DNA of 64,000 nucleotides from Cloeon dipterum (taxonomy: Eukaryota > Arthropoda > Insecta > Ephemeroptera > Baetidae), in NCBI RefSeq assembly GCF_949628265.1, contig NC_088788.1, forward strand, positions 29,560,335 to 29,624,334, given 5' to 3'. Positions 11,460 through 26,400 of this stretch are shown piece after piece (the stretch's first letter is position 1; every line of letters starts with the position of its first letter). The notes under the pieces were generated by a model that searched no databases, was not told the DNA's origin, and saw only the letters and a program-made list of their open reading frames with translations. Made by a program: the position numbers and the translations under genes.

Positions 11460-14400
11460 CTATAAAAAGTTGACAGTCAGGGCTAATCTATTGAGATTTT
11501 AAGTTCGATGGGTTAGATGAATGCTATCAATGATGCGAATGCGAGGCGATTTTTGTTGTGGTTATGGGTACCTTGTTATTTCTTTGGCGCACGCAATACA
11601 AATAGGATAATCCTTGTTCGAAACGTCTTCCCTCAGCTTTGTCACTGCCGGTTCGACGTTTCTCGCGTAAGAAATGTCATTCCTTAGTGTCGTCACTCTG
11701 GGCTTGTCATTTTTGGCCACAGGAGCTTTGGTTTCTGGCGGACATTCATGCAAACAACATTTGGGTTACTACATCAACACCATGCTTTCTTTGAACTAGC
11801 TTCACATCAAGAGCGTGATCAATCATGCGTTATATATTTATAATTAAATGATCAAAGGGATCTTCGGGTGGAAGCATGCAACACTCTCCATGCCGCCGAC
11901 CTGATTTGACCGTTGCAGAGACCGCAAAGTGGGACGCGGCCACCAGCTACTGGAGCAGTCAGAACACCCCTTCCGCGACGGGGAGCGGTCGTTCCTGCCA
12001 GGCTTCCACCCTTTGCATTGCCGCTGTTGTTTGCAGGCGGCGGTGCTGAGCCGAATCCTGATGGGTCAGGTTCAAATACTGGAGGTGGGGCAGCCGCAGC
12101 AGCCACCGCGGAGGACAGGGCTTTGTTCAGGTTCAGCAAAGGTGCTGGTGGAGGAAATGTCTGCTTGGCGGGAATACTGGTCAGGGGTGGTAGAGGCGAG
12201 GTCGGGCGGGGTAAGTTTACCGGAGCTGGAGGAGGGAAGGTTTGCTTGGCAGGAATATTGGTTAGGGGTGGCAGGGGGGAGGTGGGACGGGCAAAGTTTA
12301 CTGGCGCTGGAGGAGGGAAGGTTTGCTTGACGGGAATAGTCTCCAACGGAGGCAGAGGCGAGATGGGTCGCAGGGGTGCAGCAACAGCAGCAACCGGTGG
12401 ATTAGGTAGTTGAGGCTTGGGGGCAGCGATTTGGGGAGGAGGGGGAGGAGGAGGAGAAAAAACAATGGGCTGCGGTGGAGGTGGAGGTGGTGCGAAAACT
12501 GGCTGAGGCTGTGGTGCTGGGGGAGCAACCACTGGCTGAGGTTGAGGTGGAGGAGGAGGAGGTGCAATAGGCTGAGGGGCAGCAATTTTCTGTTGAGGGG
12601 CTTGGACTGGTTGGATGGGCTTAGCAGGGAAATTTTGAGGCTGGAAGGGCAAAGGCTGAGCATCGAATGAGGGCTGGAAGTGAGGTAGGTTGTGTGGTTG
12701 ACCCTTGACAGAGGATCCACCCTTGCCCTGAACGGTCATTGGGCTGCCTCTCAAGTTGTAGGGTTGAGCGGGAGCAGTTGTAAGGGCGAAAACCATTGGG
12801 GAGACTGGTCTAGGATTGAATTCAGGCGCCAGGTGAACTGGAGGACCCTTTTCAATCGGAATTGGAGTGATTGAAGCGGGAGGTTTTACAGGGGCAATAA
12901 GCACAGGCTTGGTAGTAGGAGCTGAAACTGGCGCGATTTTGGAGGTGCCAGAAAGCTCCAAGGGAGTTGGGTCAAGAGGGTTGATGTAGATTGGGGTGGC
13001 TGTTGGGCCGGTGAGCATGGGATCCAAATCCTCTGGCTTTTGAGGAGGCCACACAAACTTTTGGCCTTGTTATTTGAAGTTAGGATTGCGAATTAAGCCG
13101 TTTTTAAGTTAGTAGCAGCGTGAAGTTAGGGAATGAGGAAGAGAGAAGCAAAGTTTTAATTAGTGAAGCTCTATGGCAACATTTGTTAAAAATTAAAAAA
13201 CCTATCTTTTAAAAATTGTCTGATTTCTAATTAATTTCTGTATATTTTCTTTCAAAATACTTAAGCCAGTTCTACGTAAAAATCAATATCCAAAAATCTA
13301 ACCTGAAAACTGTAAAAATGTTAATTTTGTTATGTCGAAGAGTAATTAAAATATTAATGAATTCACAAACATAGTCCAGACGTGCAGAAAACTCGGTTTA
13401 TTAAATATGAAGCGTGATGACTTTTGAGAGCTACTCCAGGCAAAGAGAGAACGGACGAGGAGTCAGGTTAAAGGATTTGTATTCTGAAACGAAAGAAAGA
13501 TAAAGGGACACTTATTGAGTTTCGACCACCAGAAAGTTCAGAAATAAAACAGGAAGCATCTAGCATCTTTTCAAGTGAAATGAAAAATTAATTTGCTGGA
13601 GGACAAATCAACTTTTAATTTCACTCTGTCGCAATGGTACACTAGATATGAGTAGCAGCTCTCAAAAGTGGTGATTGATATTAAATGGATTACTTGTGTC
13701 GTTCATGTCTTTTGTGTTTAAAAATTTCTGCAGATACTGTGTGCAATTTTTTTTAAATCTAAATTCAGGCCAATTCGATTTCTTGACATATTATCTTAAA
13801 ACACGTTTACAGAGATTTCACTATCGTTTTGAACTGAGGTGGCTGAACGTGCTTAACTGGCCTCGTAGGCATTTCTGTATGCACGTAAGGTTGTGGAGGA
13901 GAATCAAAACTGGGACCAAATTTAGGAAGATTGGCAGGCTGAGCTTTAACGGAAGACTTTCTCCTGTTAAGTTCCAACTGATCAGGAAGATATGCCATTT
14001 GGTATGGATGGTCGGGGGCGGTTGTAAGCGCAAACACCATTGGGGTGCATGCTCTGGGGAGGGCGATCATGGGGTGCAGATGGACTGGCGGCCCTTGATC
14101 AACTACGGGTTTGGCTTCTGTGTATTGGGGAGCTTTGACGGGACCAAATTTGGGAGCAGGTTTAATCTCGACTGGAGTAACTTCAGCCAGGCTTTTGGAC
14201 TTCTTAATGGGTCGTGAGAGGGTTTTCATAGCCTCTAAGTAAACTGGGGTTGCGGTTGGCCCAGTGAGCATAGGATCTTGTTCTTCGTCAGGCTTTTCGG
14301 GGGGCCACATGAAAGTGCGGCCTACAGAGGGGGAGAATTACAGATTTAGTACCTATTTCTAAAACAGCAGGAAATACTACACGAAACCAACGGCACATTA

Positions 14401-17400
14401 ATAAGTGTTGTGCAGTGAGTGACAAGTGTGTCGTTTCTCGATTGGCCTGAATTTACAATGGAACACCATTCCAAGCGAAACTCGAAATAAAGAAGTGTAA
14501 TGACCATATGTGTTACCTGATGGTTTGGAGTGTACAGGACGATTGTAAGTTGAGTAAGGTCGGTAACCACCTAAGAAAACGAATGGCGTGCAACATGTAT
14601 ACGTGAATATGTTTCGCACATGGAGAGGAAGAAAAACGATAGGAGCGAGATGCAAAAAGTGTGGATATTTTCGACGGTGGTTGCATTCTGTGCAGTTATT
14701 GGAGGAGCAAGGGTCAATGGAACATTTGTGTATGTTTCTTTGGTAAAGAAACTTCATGCCATTTAAAACATACCTCCAATTGGCTTGTTCAGAGCCGCGC
14801 TGCTGACCGTTGGAGGTGGAGGAGAGAAGAAGGGCTTTGGCGCTGAGGCCTGCTGGACGGGCGGCGGGGCCTGCTGGCCAGAGGCAGTCGGTCCCTAAAA
14901 TTATTGCGTATTTGTTCAAATTCAAATAGCACAATGATCCGTAGCAGCTAATTATTTTTTTAAGCAATATCATGCAGCAGACGAGTTTTTATGAGGAAGA
15001 TTTAATGGTGTGATTGGAGTGTATTATTTTTGAGTATTACGTGTAATATTTATTTCTATGTTTCTTTTATTTTTAACAGTTAACAAAGTTGTATAGCAAT
15101 ACATCTATTTGGATACTTTGTCGTTCTACACAGTCCTGTTCACGGAAGCAATTCCGTTTAACCATGCAATTTCTAATGAGGTTGCATTAAACTTCTGAAG
15201 AGTGCAGCGCATCATGGTAAAATTTGATCATTCTGGCGCCTAGTACAAACATTCTAAATACAAACTTAAATCATCAAACTAAAAATAAATTAAGTGTATC
15301 AGCCACGTTAATCTTACAGTAATTGATTAAAACTAGCTTGTTTGTAAGTAATAATTCAGCTCTTCTGGATTCTGCACCAAAGAGGACAAATAGGCTGCCT
15401 AATTACAAAAAGCTGAGAGAACAGGAGCAAAGAAGAAAATAAATATAATTCAAAGCAGTCCCAAATTGTGTTTGAGATGTTTGCTCATTCCACTCGAGTA
15501 CTCAGGTTGTACCTGAACAAAGGTGCGAGGCGCGTTCACGTGAGAAGTACCTTTACGTGGTGTCTGCAAGAATTATTTTGTGCAATGATTGGTAATTTTC
15601 AAGTATGACGTGAATGAAATGTCTGCACTGGAGAAGTTTGAATGAGATAAGGTGCAGTAATTCAAGCTTACATGGAAAGGCAATGGAGCGTTGACATTGC
15701 TAGCCGGTGGTGCTTGATTCAGAGGCGCCGCGGCGTTTGCCAGAGGCATTGGTGGGAAGTTGGCAGCCGCCTGGTGTGCGGGAACGCTACCGGCTGGTGG
15801 AATTTGGCCCCTAAAAAAGACAAACTATAATAAACAAAACAAAGCACTTACAAAAAATAATATTTTGAATTCAATTTGAAGTGGTTATTGCACTTTTTCA
15901 ATATAAAGAATGAATGTAACTGAGTGTTTGATTTGCAATTGGATGTTTGTGGTTTGGTGCATTTACTGTGTTAAATTATGTACATGTCAAAAGACAAATA
16001 AATTATTATTATTATTCAACCGGCTCAACGTCTATGTTACGCCGGTTGCCTAATTTAATAGAAGTCTACTTACGGAGAAACTGTGACAGGCTCCAAGTTA
16101 GGTCCAGGGGGATTTTTCCTGGCAGCCATTTTTGCGTGAACATCGCAGTACAGCTTGGTTCCGATGTTGTAGTAGCCTATTTGGATGAATAACGATACAA
16201 ATTATAAAGATTGTACCTTATATTTTGGGCTTGAAAAAATTAAAAAGTGTAAAGTATAAATATATCCACAATCACAAAAATCAGCGGGAAAAAGCTTTGG
16301 CCAACTCACCAACATTCTTCAGGGACGCTCCACAGGTGGAACACTTGAAACAATCAACGTGCAGGTTTCTATCCTTGATCCTGACAAACACACCTCTAAA
16401 ATAGAAAATAAACGCGGTGTTTTCCTCAGTAAATTGAGTGCCTCTGGTCAACTACAGGAGAGCACTTACACAATTAATCTCTCGCACTCAGAGCAAATGT
16501 TCTGTCCGGGAGGCAGCTGTGTCTTATTGTTCGACGGTGTGGTGTTGTTGGAGGCCTGAGGGGCGGGGGCGGGACGTGTCTCTGGGGCCGTCACTTTTCG
16601 CAGACTGCTTTTTGGAGCGAACGCGGGATCTGCGTGAAAATCAGCCCCTAATCAAATTAATTTCGTTGTGTTGAGCACGAGCAATGATTTTGCAAATAAA
16701 TTAGACTGATAATTTCTTAGTAAAATTAAGTGCTAAGCGGCCTAGGCTTTTTATTAGAAGCGAGGTTCCTTTTGAATAATGCATTAAAAATGAGTTAATT
16801 TTACCACAAATTAACTAAATGCGAATGTATAAAATTTTGAAAAGTATGTTTGGTGAATATGAGGAAAATTTTTATTGAAGAAGTATGTATGCTATCAACA
16901 GGGGCTGATTAATTTTTTTTATGTGAGCAAATATCATGCAAATGAAAGATGTTAATAGTTCACATTATAAAACATGCACCATCTATACAACAAACTCTCT
17001 GACCTTCACCTCGTGTTGTTTCATTTACGAGCATCCTTCTTTTGCGGTATGGATAATAGTATTTATTTAAATGGAATTATCTAATTTCATCACTTCTTTG
17101 GAAAAGAGTATTTTAATGAATGATGATTTTAGTAAAAAAAATGAAAATAATGAAGCTCTTAGTGATATGGTTCCTACCTTTTAGTTGGCACTCATCCTCG
17201 AGTGCAGCCTGTAGTCTCTTAAACGTGTTCGACTGAACTGCACCAAGCCTGATATTCCTCAGGTTTTCCTTGTACTCAAATTCGGCCAATTTACCTTCAG
17301 GCTCAGGATCTCTAGGCTCGCTGTCCACCTCCTGCACCATCCTTAGCACCTCGCTATTATTGGGCTCGTACTTGCGTTCGTTCTTTTTGAAGTTGACTCT

Positions 17401-20400
17401 GCAAAAGTGCAACACAATGAAAATGTGGAACGGGCAATAACTCGTAGTGCGAGATAAAAATAATAGTTATATCTGGTTCAACTTTTAATAAGGCTATTTT
17501 CGTTTTTAATTGCGACATAAATTACCCAAGGACTCCGCTGGCCAGCACCTCAGCTTGTGCCGAAAGAGTTTCAGCAATGTTTTCTTCGCTGTATAGACCA
17601 ACAGGTGTGTTATATTGCTTGTTGACGATCGACTTGACAGCGTCCACTTGTCCGTTGCTGCCGTTCACCTTTGAAAATCGCGTGATTAGTTTAAATGCTT
17701 TATTAACATACTGTCTACACAACATGCTGCTTTGCGAGGCGCAAAATCTTAACAATTTAAGTGTATGCAGGTCATTTGATTGGATTGAAATAATAGATTT
17801 AATTTAAAATCATAGCTAAAAATATTCTTTTTTTACTTGTGGAGCTCCAAAAGGCTTTGCAATGTTATTGTGTCCAGTTCCAATGGGGGCAGGCTCCTAG
17901 AGACAGGGATATTTTTAGAGCAACATTGCGGCTGGTTTTCATTGTTTAACTTACGGGATGGCTGACTGCGAGGGATGTTTTCGTGATGGGCGCTACATTG
18001 TTGTTTAGAGTTTGACCAGAAGGTTTTGGGAGTGCACCCACTGGAGCAACTTGGGGTTTCCAAGTGGAGCCTCCTCTGAAATTTAAATTGATTTTTAGAA
18101 TATTAATAAATGTTAATTCGTTTATTGAGAAATAGGAAACATATGTAAAAGTAAATCACATGATTGTTCAATCGTTTTGTTCAGCGGATATCTCTAGTAC
18201 TCTAATTCTGGAATAGTTACTCATTTTGCTGAGATAGGGACAGCGCCTGAATTATGCTGAAGTATGCAACCGGCGTGACACGAAAGCCATCAAGAAGAAT
18301 AGTTTACGCCATTATCGTTTTGAAAGTTTTCTTTTATCTCGCAGCTCTGACGTCAAAGAATAATTCTGCAAAATTGTGAGGGCGCTCTCTGCTAGTTGTC
18401 CATTTGCACGGCAAACAAACATGGGGTTATTTCGGTGCCGGTATGGGCAAGGTGGGATGTGGGAGCCGACATTCGGGCTCCGCCGGGTACAACAGAAATA
18501 GGTGAGAGGGAAAACAAACAAAGGGAGCGGAGCAAAGGCCAAGCGATTTGATCAGAGCGGCGGTGGCGGAGGCCCACAAACAATCCGAGAAATGCACCCG
18601 CTGATCGGCCGTTCGATTTATTTTTAACCTCCAGTACCGAACGGGCCAAGTCACCAGAATCTGAAGAATGCCGGCCGTGCTTGTAGACGAAAGGGTGACT
18701 CGGTTTTTGAGTTTTGAGCCATTAAAAAGAGACCGAAAGAAATGGAGGAGCAAATGTGTTTCTGCCCTCAAGTCGGGCCCGCTAGCGATTACGTGGTGGC
18801 TATTTTCACTGCACCACCACAATGTTGCGACGTTTGACTCGCCCGCGCGGGATCTGTAGAGCAACCGACGGCGGATTTCATTCGGAAATCGAGTTTGAGC
18901 CGCCCGCGGTTGACACAATTTAAATTTTTGGCTGTAAGTCAATTTTTGGATGGCCAAATGTCTCAATCTTTACCAAATTGTGCAACGAAATTACTTTTTA
19001 TATTTAAGTTTTTTATATTTAAAACAGAAAGTCAAACGTGGTCTTCAAAACGTTTTCCAACAACTGCTCTAAAAATTCTTACAAAATATCATTAATACTC
19101 TTAATTTATCAAAGCATTTTATATAAATTATGAAAAATATTTGACACCATTATGATGAGTGCTTTGCTGCTTAGCATACATATTTATTTTATAATATATA
19201 TCTGCAACAAAGTTATTTTAAACTTTCAGCTATTGCTGTTTTAATAATGCACACCAAAACATGCAAGATGCTTTCCATATATTCACATGTGATCTGCGAT
19301 TTATTTCGGGAGCCTCTCATATCGGATTAGTTAGCGATTCCGGTGGGCGGATTAGATATAAATTTTAGCGCCTGCGGGTGCTGCTGCTAGGCGTCCAAGT
19401 TAATATTTGGGACCATTAGTTTCGAGCAGATTTCCCGCGAGTCGCGGGCAGTCGACGGTACTTTTGGTCGGGCCGTGTGCAGAATGAGTGGACCGCAGCC
19501 AAAGCTCTGCAAATAGACGTGAGACCCACGGTTTCTCGCACCCCGAATCAACCGACACAACCACGCATCCTCATTACCACCACGAGCTAACTAAGTACAG
19601 TGCAGACGAAACGGCTCGGTAGTATTTTAGCAGTACTTTTCTAGCTAATTGGTACGACTGGGAATTATCAAGACCTGTTCATCTTGGAATCCATTTAAGT
19701 CAGGTTTAGTTTAAGAAAAATATGATTGAAACGATTTTTAATATGATTGGTGCAAGTTTAATGCAGAAAAAAGCCGATCACCCACCTCGAGATGGAGATT
19801 TCAAAGCTATTTCCGGCCTTAACGATGACATCTTGCGCCTCTTTGTGCCGCAGGTTGAAGACGTCGATGTTATTCACTTTGACGATAGCGTCTCCAGCCT
19901 GAAGACCCGCAGTCTCAGCCGGACTGCCCCCATTGACCTAAAACAGTTAAATAATATTTTAGAGCGATGAATTTTTTCAACCTTCCAATTATGACGTTTT
20001 GCCAAAATTTAAAAGCGTTGTTTTTCTCCTCGTGAACGGGAAATTCGAACTCTACGAGGATCGTGGTGCGATCACTTCTGCCTCTGTTCATTTTACTCAC
20101 TGAAGTGAAAGCGAAAGTTCAAATTGCGGAAGAATGTGGGTCGGTTTTGATAAACTGGACTCTGCCGTATCAGAAATTTGATTGTGCACTCGGGTGTGAC
20201 CTTGCATGCATGTGACGGAGACAGTTATTAAGCAATTATTACGAGTTCTTTTTTATTACCACGTGCACTTAAAAATTGTTATCAAAACTTTTGTTTTAGT
20301 TTTATATTTGCTCTCTTTGCTCAACTACAATTATTAATATTTTCTCCGTCGCGTGTGCAGTTGTTGAGTGTAGCCAGAAAATTTCCACATTTTGGAACAA

Positions 20401-23400
20401 CTCGCTTGCATCGCCAAGTTGTGGTAATTATGCAAGCTTCTCGACGAGAATTAACCGACTTAGCGGATGTTCTCAAAAGATAATTAAAGGCGCCTCTCGC
20501 AAACGCTCTCGGTTAATTAAGCTTTGGCGCAACAACTCGGCTGATGTTCATGTTGGACTCCACCCCTTGAGTGAAAATGAGTGTCGTGCCAATCTTTTCC
20601 ACTAAATCGATGATTATCTCATTTCCAGGAGCAGCTAAAAGTCAATATTCCCTTCTGATAAAACTGATAAGGCCAAAATGTTTTCAACTCAAGTGCGATC
20701 AATATTAATCTGGTCCGTGAAATTTGTAAAATATTTCAAATTAGCGGCTAATTAATGTGAAAGTTTAAAATGTTTGACCGACTCGCTTCCAAATAAATAA
20801 CTTTTGAATAATGAAAAATATATCACCTTGACTTTAATGAATCGGAATAGATATAAATAGCCCTGCAGAACCATAATAAAGATTACTTTGAAACTAAATT
20901 GGATTCAGAACCAATATTAATAAGTTTTTAATCCGATTATAATGCACAAAAATAGTAAATCTGACTTGGAAAATAATATTTTGATGGGGTGCTTAATTTA
21001 TATTTAAATTAAAACTTTTATCTAGATGAAATACATACATCCGATGCATAGTTCTATCACAATTAAAAATGCCAATATCTCTTATATCAATCAGAAGATT
21101 TAATTTCCCAGATTGCAGTTTCGAAATACGTTTGCGTACCCAATGGCGGTAGCCTGAGGAGAAGAAAATGGCCTTGTGATGCACGCAAACACGTAGCGCG
21201 TTCTTGTGTGTTATTCAATACCGCACTGCTCGGTCAATTAGCAAAGAAAATAAAAGTGCAGAGTTTCTCGTCATCGTGTGTGTACGTATGGTAGGTACAT
21301 CCTGCCTGACGATGCAATGGTCAGACGCAACTTCTTGTGCTAAGTGCCAAGATAAGCTTCGGTTTTATTCGCGAGAGAGTGAGCACGCATCGAGATGAGC
21401 CAACAAGAGCCACCATTCATTCTGCCTGCGCGCTATGATAAATGCTGCACATAAAAAAACGGATGCAGAGTATAGGAAAAACGTCACCTTTCGTCCTCAA
21501 GTGATGTCATGCTCGCGGCAGTCGCGAGTGTCGACATCGCTCAAAATGCTCCCTCTCGAAATAGAAATTCTCGCGAGAGAGCAAGACGAAGTACCAGACG
21601 CCAGCCAGCACCCTGGCCCGTGTGTTTTACTTTCCTATTAAATCCTTTTATGAGAATCATTAAATTGTTCCTAAAGAGAGCCGAAGATACAATATTTACA
21701 ATCTAGCCGGGGCAGGCTGTGGCGTGGAAAGTGGTTTTGATTGCGATAACATTGTCTCAGGAGGAACAATAGATTGTAAACGACACTTCTTGCAGCAATT
21801 GTTTCGATTTGAGATTTATTGGACGAATTGCACCAATTCTGTGTATCAGCATGGAGAGCACGTAACTCTGAACATCTTAAGTGATTTCCAGTTGCTACGA
21901 ATCCTCTAACATACACGATTATTGAAAATTTCACTCACAAAATACTAAACAATCATAGATTAACAACTCGCATTAATGGACACGAATTCCATATTTTTTA
22001 ATTGGAATCGGAATATAAAAAATACTTAGTGGCATTTTGGTGTTAGCATTTTTATTGTAAAATTTGGATATTAATTTTTTAATTCGAAATACAACATTAA
22101 TGTTGTTTTGTTTTCAAGCAAGGAGGGCAGCTGGCGTGCATGATGCGAGGCAGCCAGTGGTTACAAATCTCGAGTTTCAGCGTGGCATCATACATGTGTG
22201 CAGTGCGCCACAAATATAGTAGATTCATTACGAGGGTGCAAAAAAATCTCGCACGCTGCCGCCTATGTGCTTTCTGCCGCTGACGCATTTTCGGTTGCTC
22301 GCCTCGCCTCCGCCACCGAACGTGTATTTCGGACCACGTGGTGTCTATTTCAAGAATATTAAACATCTACTTAAATGACGTGCTCCAAATTCACATCCTG
22401 ATCTCTTTCGCGCCCCGCATTCGTCCACGAATACGGCGAGCTTTATGGTTTGCTTCGCTGAGATTTTAAAATCATTTCGCATTGAGAGCGCGCACTTAAA
22501 GTTTCCTGTGGCGGATGTTGAGGTCGCTTGCGTTAACCAGTTGCGGCTTAGGGCGTTTTTCGCAGGATGTCGATTACAGCATTGACACCACTTTCATTGT
22601 AAACTGAAAGCGTCCGTGAAATATTGAATGTAGGCAGCCCTCACTTTAATTTTTCTCGACGTTCACGCAGATATGAAGGCTGGAAATTACAAAGCTTGTT
22701 TTCAATTTAAATTGAATGCATTTTTCCCAAGGAAACAGTGTTAATGATAAACGAATTTTGTGCTCAGCGGAAAAAATATCCACATTTTTTTTGCGGTATC
22801 ACATCCTGAGTTAAATGTTGGTCAAGGAATCTTTGTCTGAATTTAATAATTTTTAAAATGCTGTGAATTAGCTGTTACTGTTGCTTACTGCGGAGAAAAC
22901 ATAATCAAATGAAGCTATTTTGATCAACCACCACTGAATGAATCCACTTAGTGAATATTAACATCTCCAAAACAAGCCACTCCACTTCGTTTTTAAATAT
23001 GTACACCAGAATACATTCGTTTATTTATGATAAGGGCAAGTCTAACTCACGACGAGTTGCCGTGAAAACGGCATCTGGAAATGCGCTCCGGTTGTAAGTT
23101 CCGTGCAACAAACAATTTTTTAAAGTTCACGTATGTGTTGCAGAAACATAAATTAAGCGCCGGACATGAAATTGCGACTATGAAAGTGTAACATTCCGAA
23201 TAAATTTCAGCTGCCCGTCGCTTTTTGCTCGACGTCTGCGAGCGGGGACGAAAAACGAGCGTGCCAATAAAATAAATATATTCAACGTGAAGGGACACAC
23301 TTGGTGACTCGTCGTTAACCAGTTTTCAATTATGATCGCGCACACATTGATGCAGTGAATGTGAACTGAAACGAAATCTCATCTCGTGTGCGCATTCCAA

Positions 23401-26400
23401 CTCGAGAACCCATAATTTTCTCAACGCGGCGCGCGCGCTTGCTCGCCGAGTGTCTGTCCAAACACACAATATATGTAAAATTAAATTGAAGGCGCCCACA
23501 CAATTGAGGATTAACATTCTTGTCTGTACACACACATAGAGCACGCGATGCACAATCACACACGCTTCGTTATGCTTGCGCGTGCGGGAGAAATGGAAAG
23601 GAAAGAGAGAAAGAAGTGTGCGGGACACTGACCCATGAGAACCTTGTACCGAAACAACAAAAGTGATACTTGAGTCATTGTGTGAGCTGCCTTAGATTTT
23701 GCTTCCCAAAAACATATTTTTACAAGCTTTAAAATTTGCATTTGTTAAGGTGTATTCATTTACATCGGACACCAGCTCATAAAGTGTCCAATAACTCCTA
23801 CATAATTATTTTATATTTGGGAATTCGGAATTTCTGACGGTTTGATAATGTCGATTTAACAATAGGTAATGTGAACAGCTTCAATATTTTTAATTGTTTT
23901 TTAATAAAACCTGATGTTCTTCAGTGATTGCGATGAGAAGGTTTCCAATCCAAATAGCTTCAAGTCATACCTTAATTGGAAACTAATTTGAAACATCGTC
24001 TCAATTTGGTGAGCTAGGTCTCTCAACTCTCCTCACAAGGGCTCATTTAAAAAGAGACTTAGTTGTAGAGAGGCAAGGCTTGATCCTGAACTACAATGGT
24101 GTATTATGAAAGCACCACTCGACACGTAAATAAATGCAAAAGCTAAGTCTCACTGCACTTCATGACTTAAACTCAAAACATAATTGAGTTGCGTGTGTGT
24201 AGGCATGCGCTTTCCTTGTTTATCTGCGAACGATCAGTTGAGATTTTTGACAGGCCGCTTGGTGTTGAGGTAAAATAGTCGATGTATGCAATGATACTAA
24301 AGTTAAAGCAAACGGAGAAGCTATTGTGATGGGTTCTAAATTGTCTGTCTATCACAGATGCATTTTTTTCTTGATTTCTGAGATGGAAAAGAGCGGTACA
24401 CGCGCCGGATGCACAACTCAAAGATCAGTAAATTGGTTGGCATCAAAAGTCACGGTCCTGTTTAACATCAAAGTCCATTTAAGTGCATGCTTCCTGCTCA
24501 ATAATGAACATTAAATATCAAGATTTATTTCTGATGAAATTCCTGAATTGAATATATTATTTCATATTTTCCTCTGTTTTATATAAAATATCTCACATAT
24601 TTTTAGATATTTACTTAAATAACCAATAATGACCTTTTAAGAATTTTTGGAAAGAGAACTCAAACAAACAAACCAAATCTAACTTAAACAGGTTTGTTTT
24701 TCATTGGATACCACAACAACTTTATTAACTATTATATCTCACTTTTCAACTTGTTTGCTAGAGTTTTCTTCCTATATTTTTCCAAAGCCTTATTTGGTGG
24801 GATAATTCAAACATTTGGGCGGTACTTTGATTTTAAGAATATTCTTAAATCAATATTCTAAAAAAGTCGTTGAAATACATAAAAACTATTTAAATGCATG
24901 AATAAACGCAAATCATTTCGTATTCATATATTCTATTGTTTTCAAACCATCTGGTATTAATGATATCAATTTCAAATCACATTTTTTCGCAGCATCAGGT
25001 TTCTTTACAGATTCTCTCACGCTCCTCGCTGCATTGGCAAACACGACCACCTCAAATTCCGTTTCAGAGATCTTGATTTGATCTTGAATCTACCTTCACC
25101 CTCACCTTTATAGTTTTTTATTTCGAGAGAGCCTATTTTTACTGGCGGCAGGCACCCTTCAACACGAGCTGGGGGCGACAAATTCATAAACCTATTCCTC
25201 ATGAAATCTTTTTTCACCTGCATTCCTGGCCAGGGGCCAAAGCATCACCGCCTCTTGGAATACGTTTGTGGTCCTGCACCATTATTTGTTTGACGTGATT
25301 TTCACGAGTTTATTCACTCCTCAGCCTTATGAATGAATTCAGGATGGGAAAATATGCTTAGATTACGACGGCCAAGTGTGGGATTACGCTGCAGGCTTAT
25401 TTCTGGAACGCTCTTTTGGCTTTGGCATTAACGCCGTAGAGACTGCAAACAATCCGCTGTAATTATAAGAGAGCTGAAACTGAATTTGGATTTAAAGTCA
25501 TATTATTAAACAAAAAATCAGAAGTCATTTTGGAAGAAAAATTAATTGCAGAGAGGGCTGACAATTCGTTCCGATTAAATCAGATTATTGTTAAAAGATT
25601 GATAACCTTCGTTTGTAACACAGTCCACGCCACACGACAGAAAAAATCAGTTGGTTTTTTTATTTAATTCGTTAGATCGAACATTTCAAACTGTTGTTTC
25701 CTTCCAATGCACCCTTTTCGCAGAGCTCAATCAAGCCCACACCTGAGAACTCGCGTTAGTTCGCACCAGACGACATTATATATGCTAATGTGAACCCACT
25801 TGTATACACGGGACTGGGAGTTTCTACTGTGAGTAATCAAACGATAAACAAGAGGCGCTTTAATTGCCGTGTTAAAGTGAATAATCAAGTGATTTCTGAG
25901 AAAGCCAGACATCAAAGCGACACTATTTTCACTTAAAGTGAACGGGCAAAAAAGAAATTAATGGCAAGCGTGCGTAAATTTATTGAATCACGACCGAGGA
26001 ATGCCATCGCAGTCAGCAGCGTATGTAACTTCGTCCCACATGATTTTCGAACCAACGACATCCGCACGGATGAATATATATAAAATTTCTCTGCTCTGCC
26101 GTTCGAATGACCATGCGAGTGGAATGTAAATATATTTAAATACGTTCCTCGGTGCAATTAACAAGGATTATGAACGTTTTATGGAGATGCTATTACTATT
26201 TTTAAGCGAATCAGCTTCCTTATTTTGGAATTTTTACGCTTCGGCGCACGGAAAAATAATTTGCTTCAACTACCTCCGGTTTCTCTAATTACCATCTGGT
26301 ATATTCTGCCACTTATTCGAAATTTAAATTCAAATCGAAGTGAGCCAAAAAAGAGCTTTTAATGGTTGAAGTAGGAGATTACAAACTAGCATTTTTATGC

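Noticed and set aside
11913..12720. Long plus-strand frames rich in Gly/Arg and a second minus frame rich in Leu/Ser/His
   Set aside because: They are shadows of the proline-rich Zasp exon in other frames.
15540..15565. A possible 13-base micro-exon in Zasp (AG|ACACCACGTAAAG|GT on the minus strand)
   Set aside because: It lies between two phase-0 junctions and 13 bases would break the frame.
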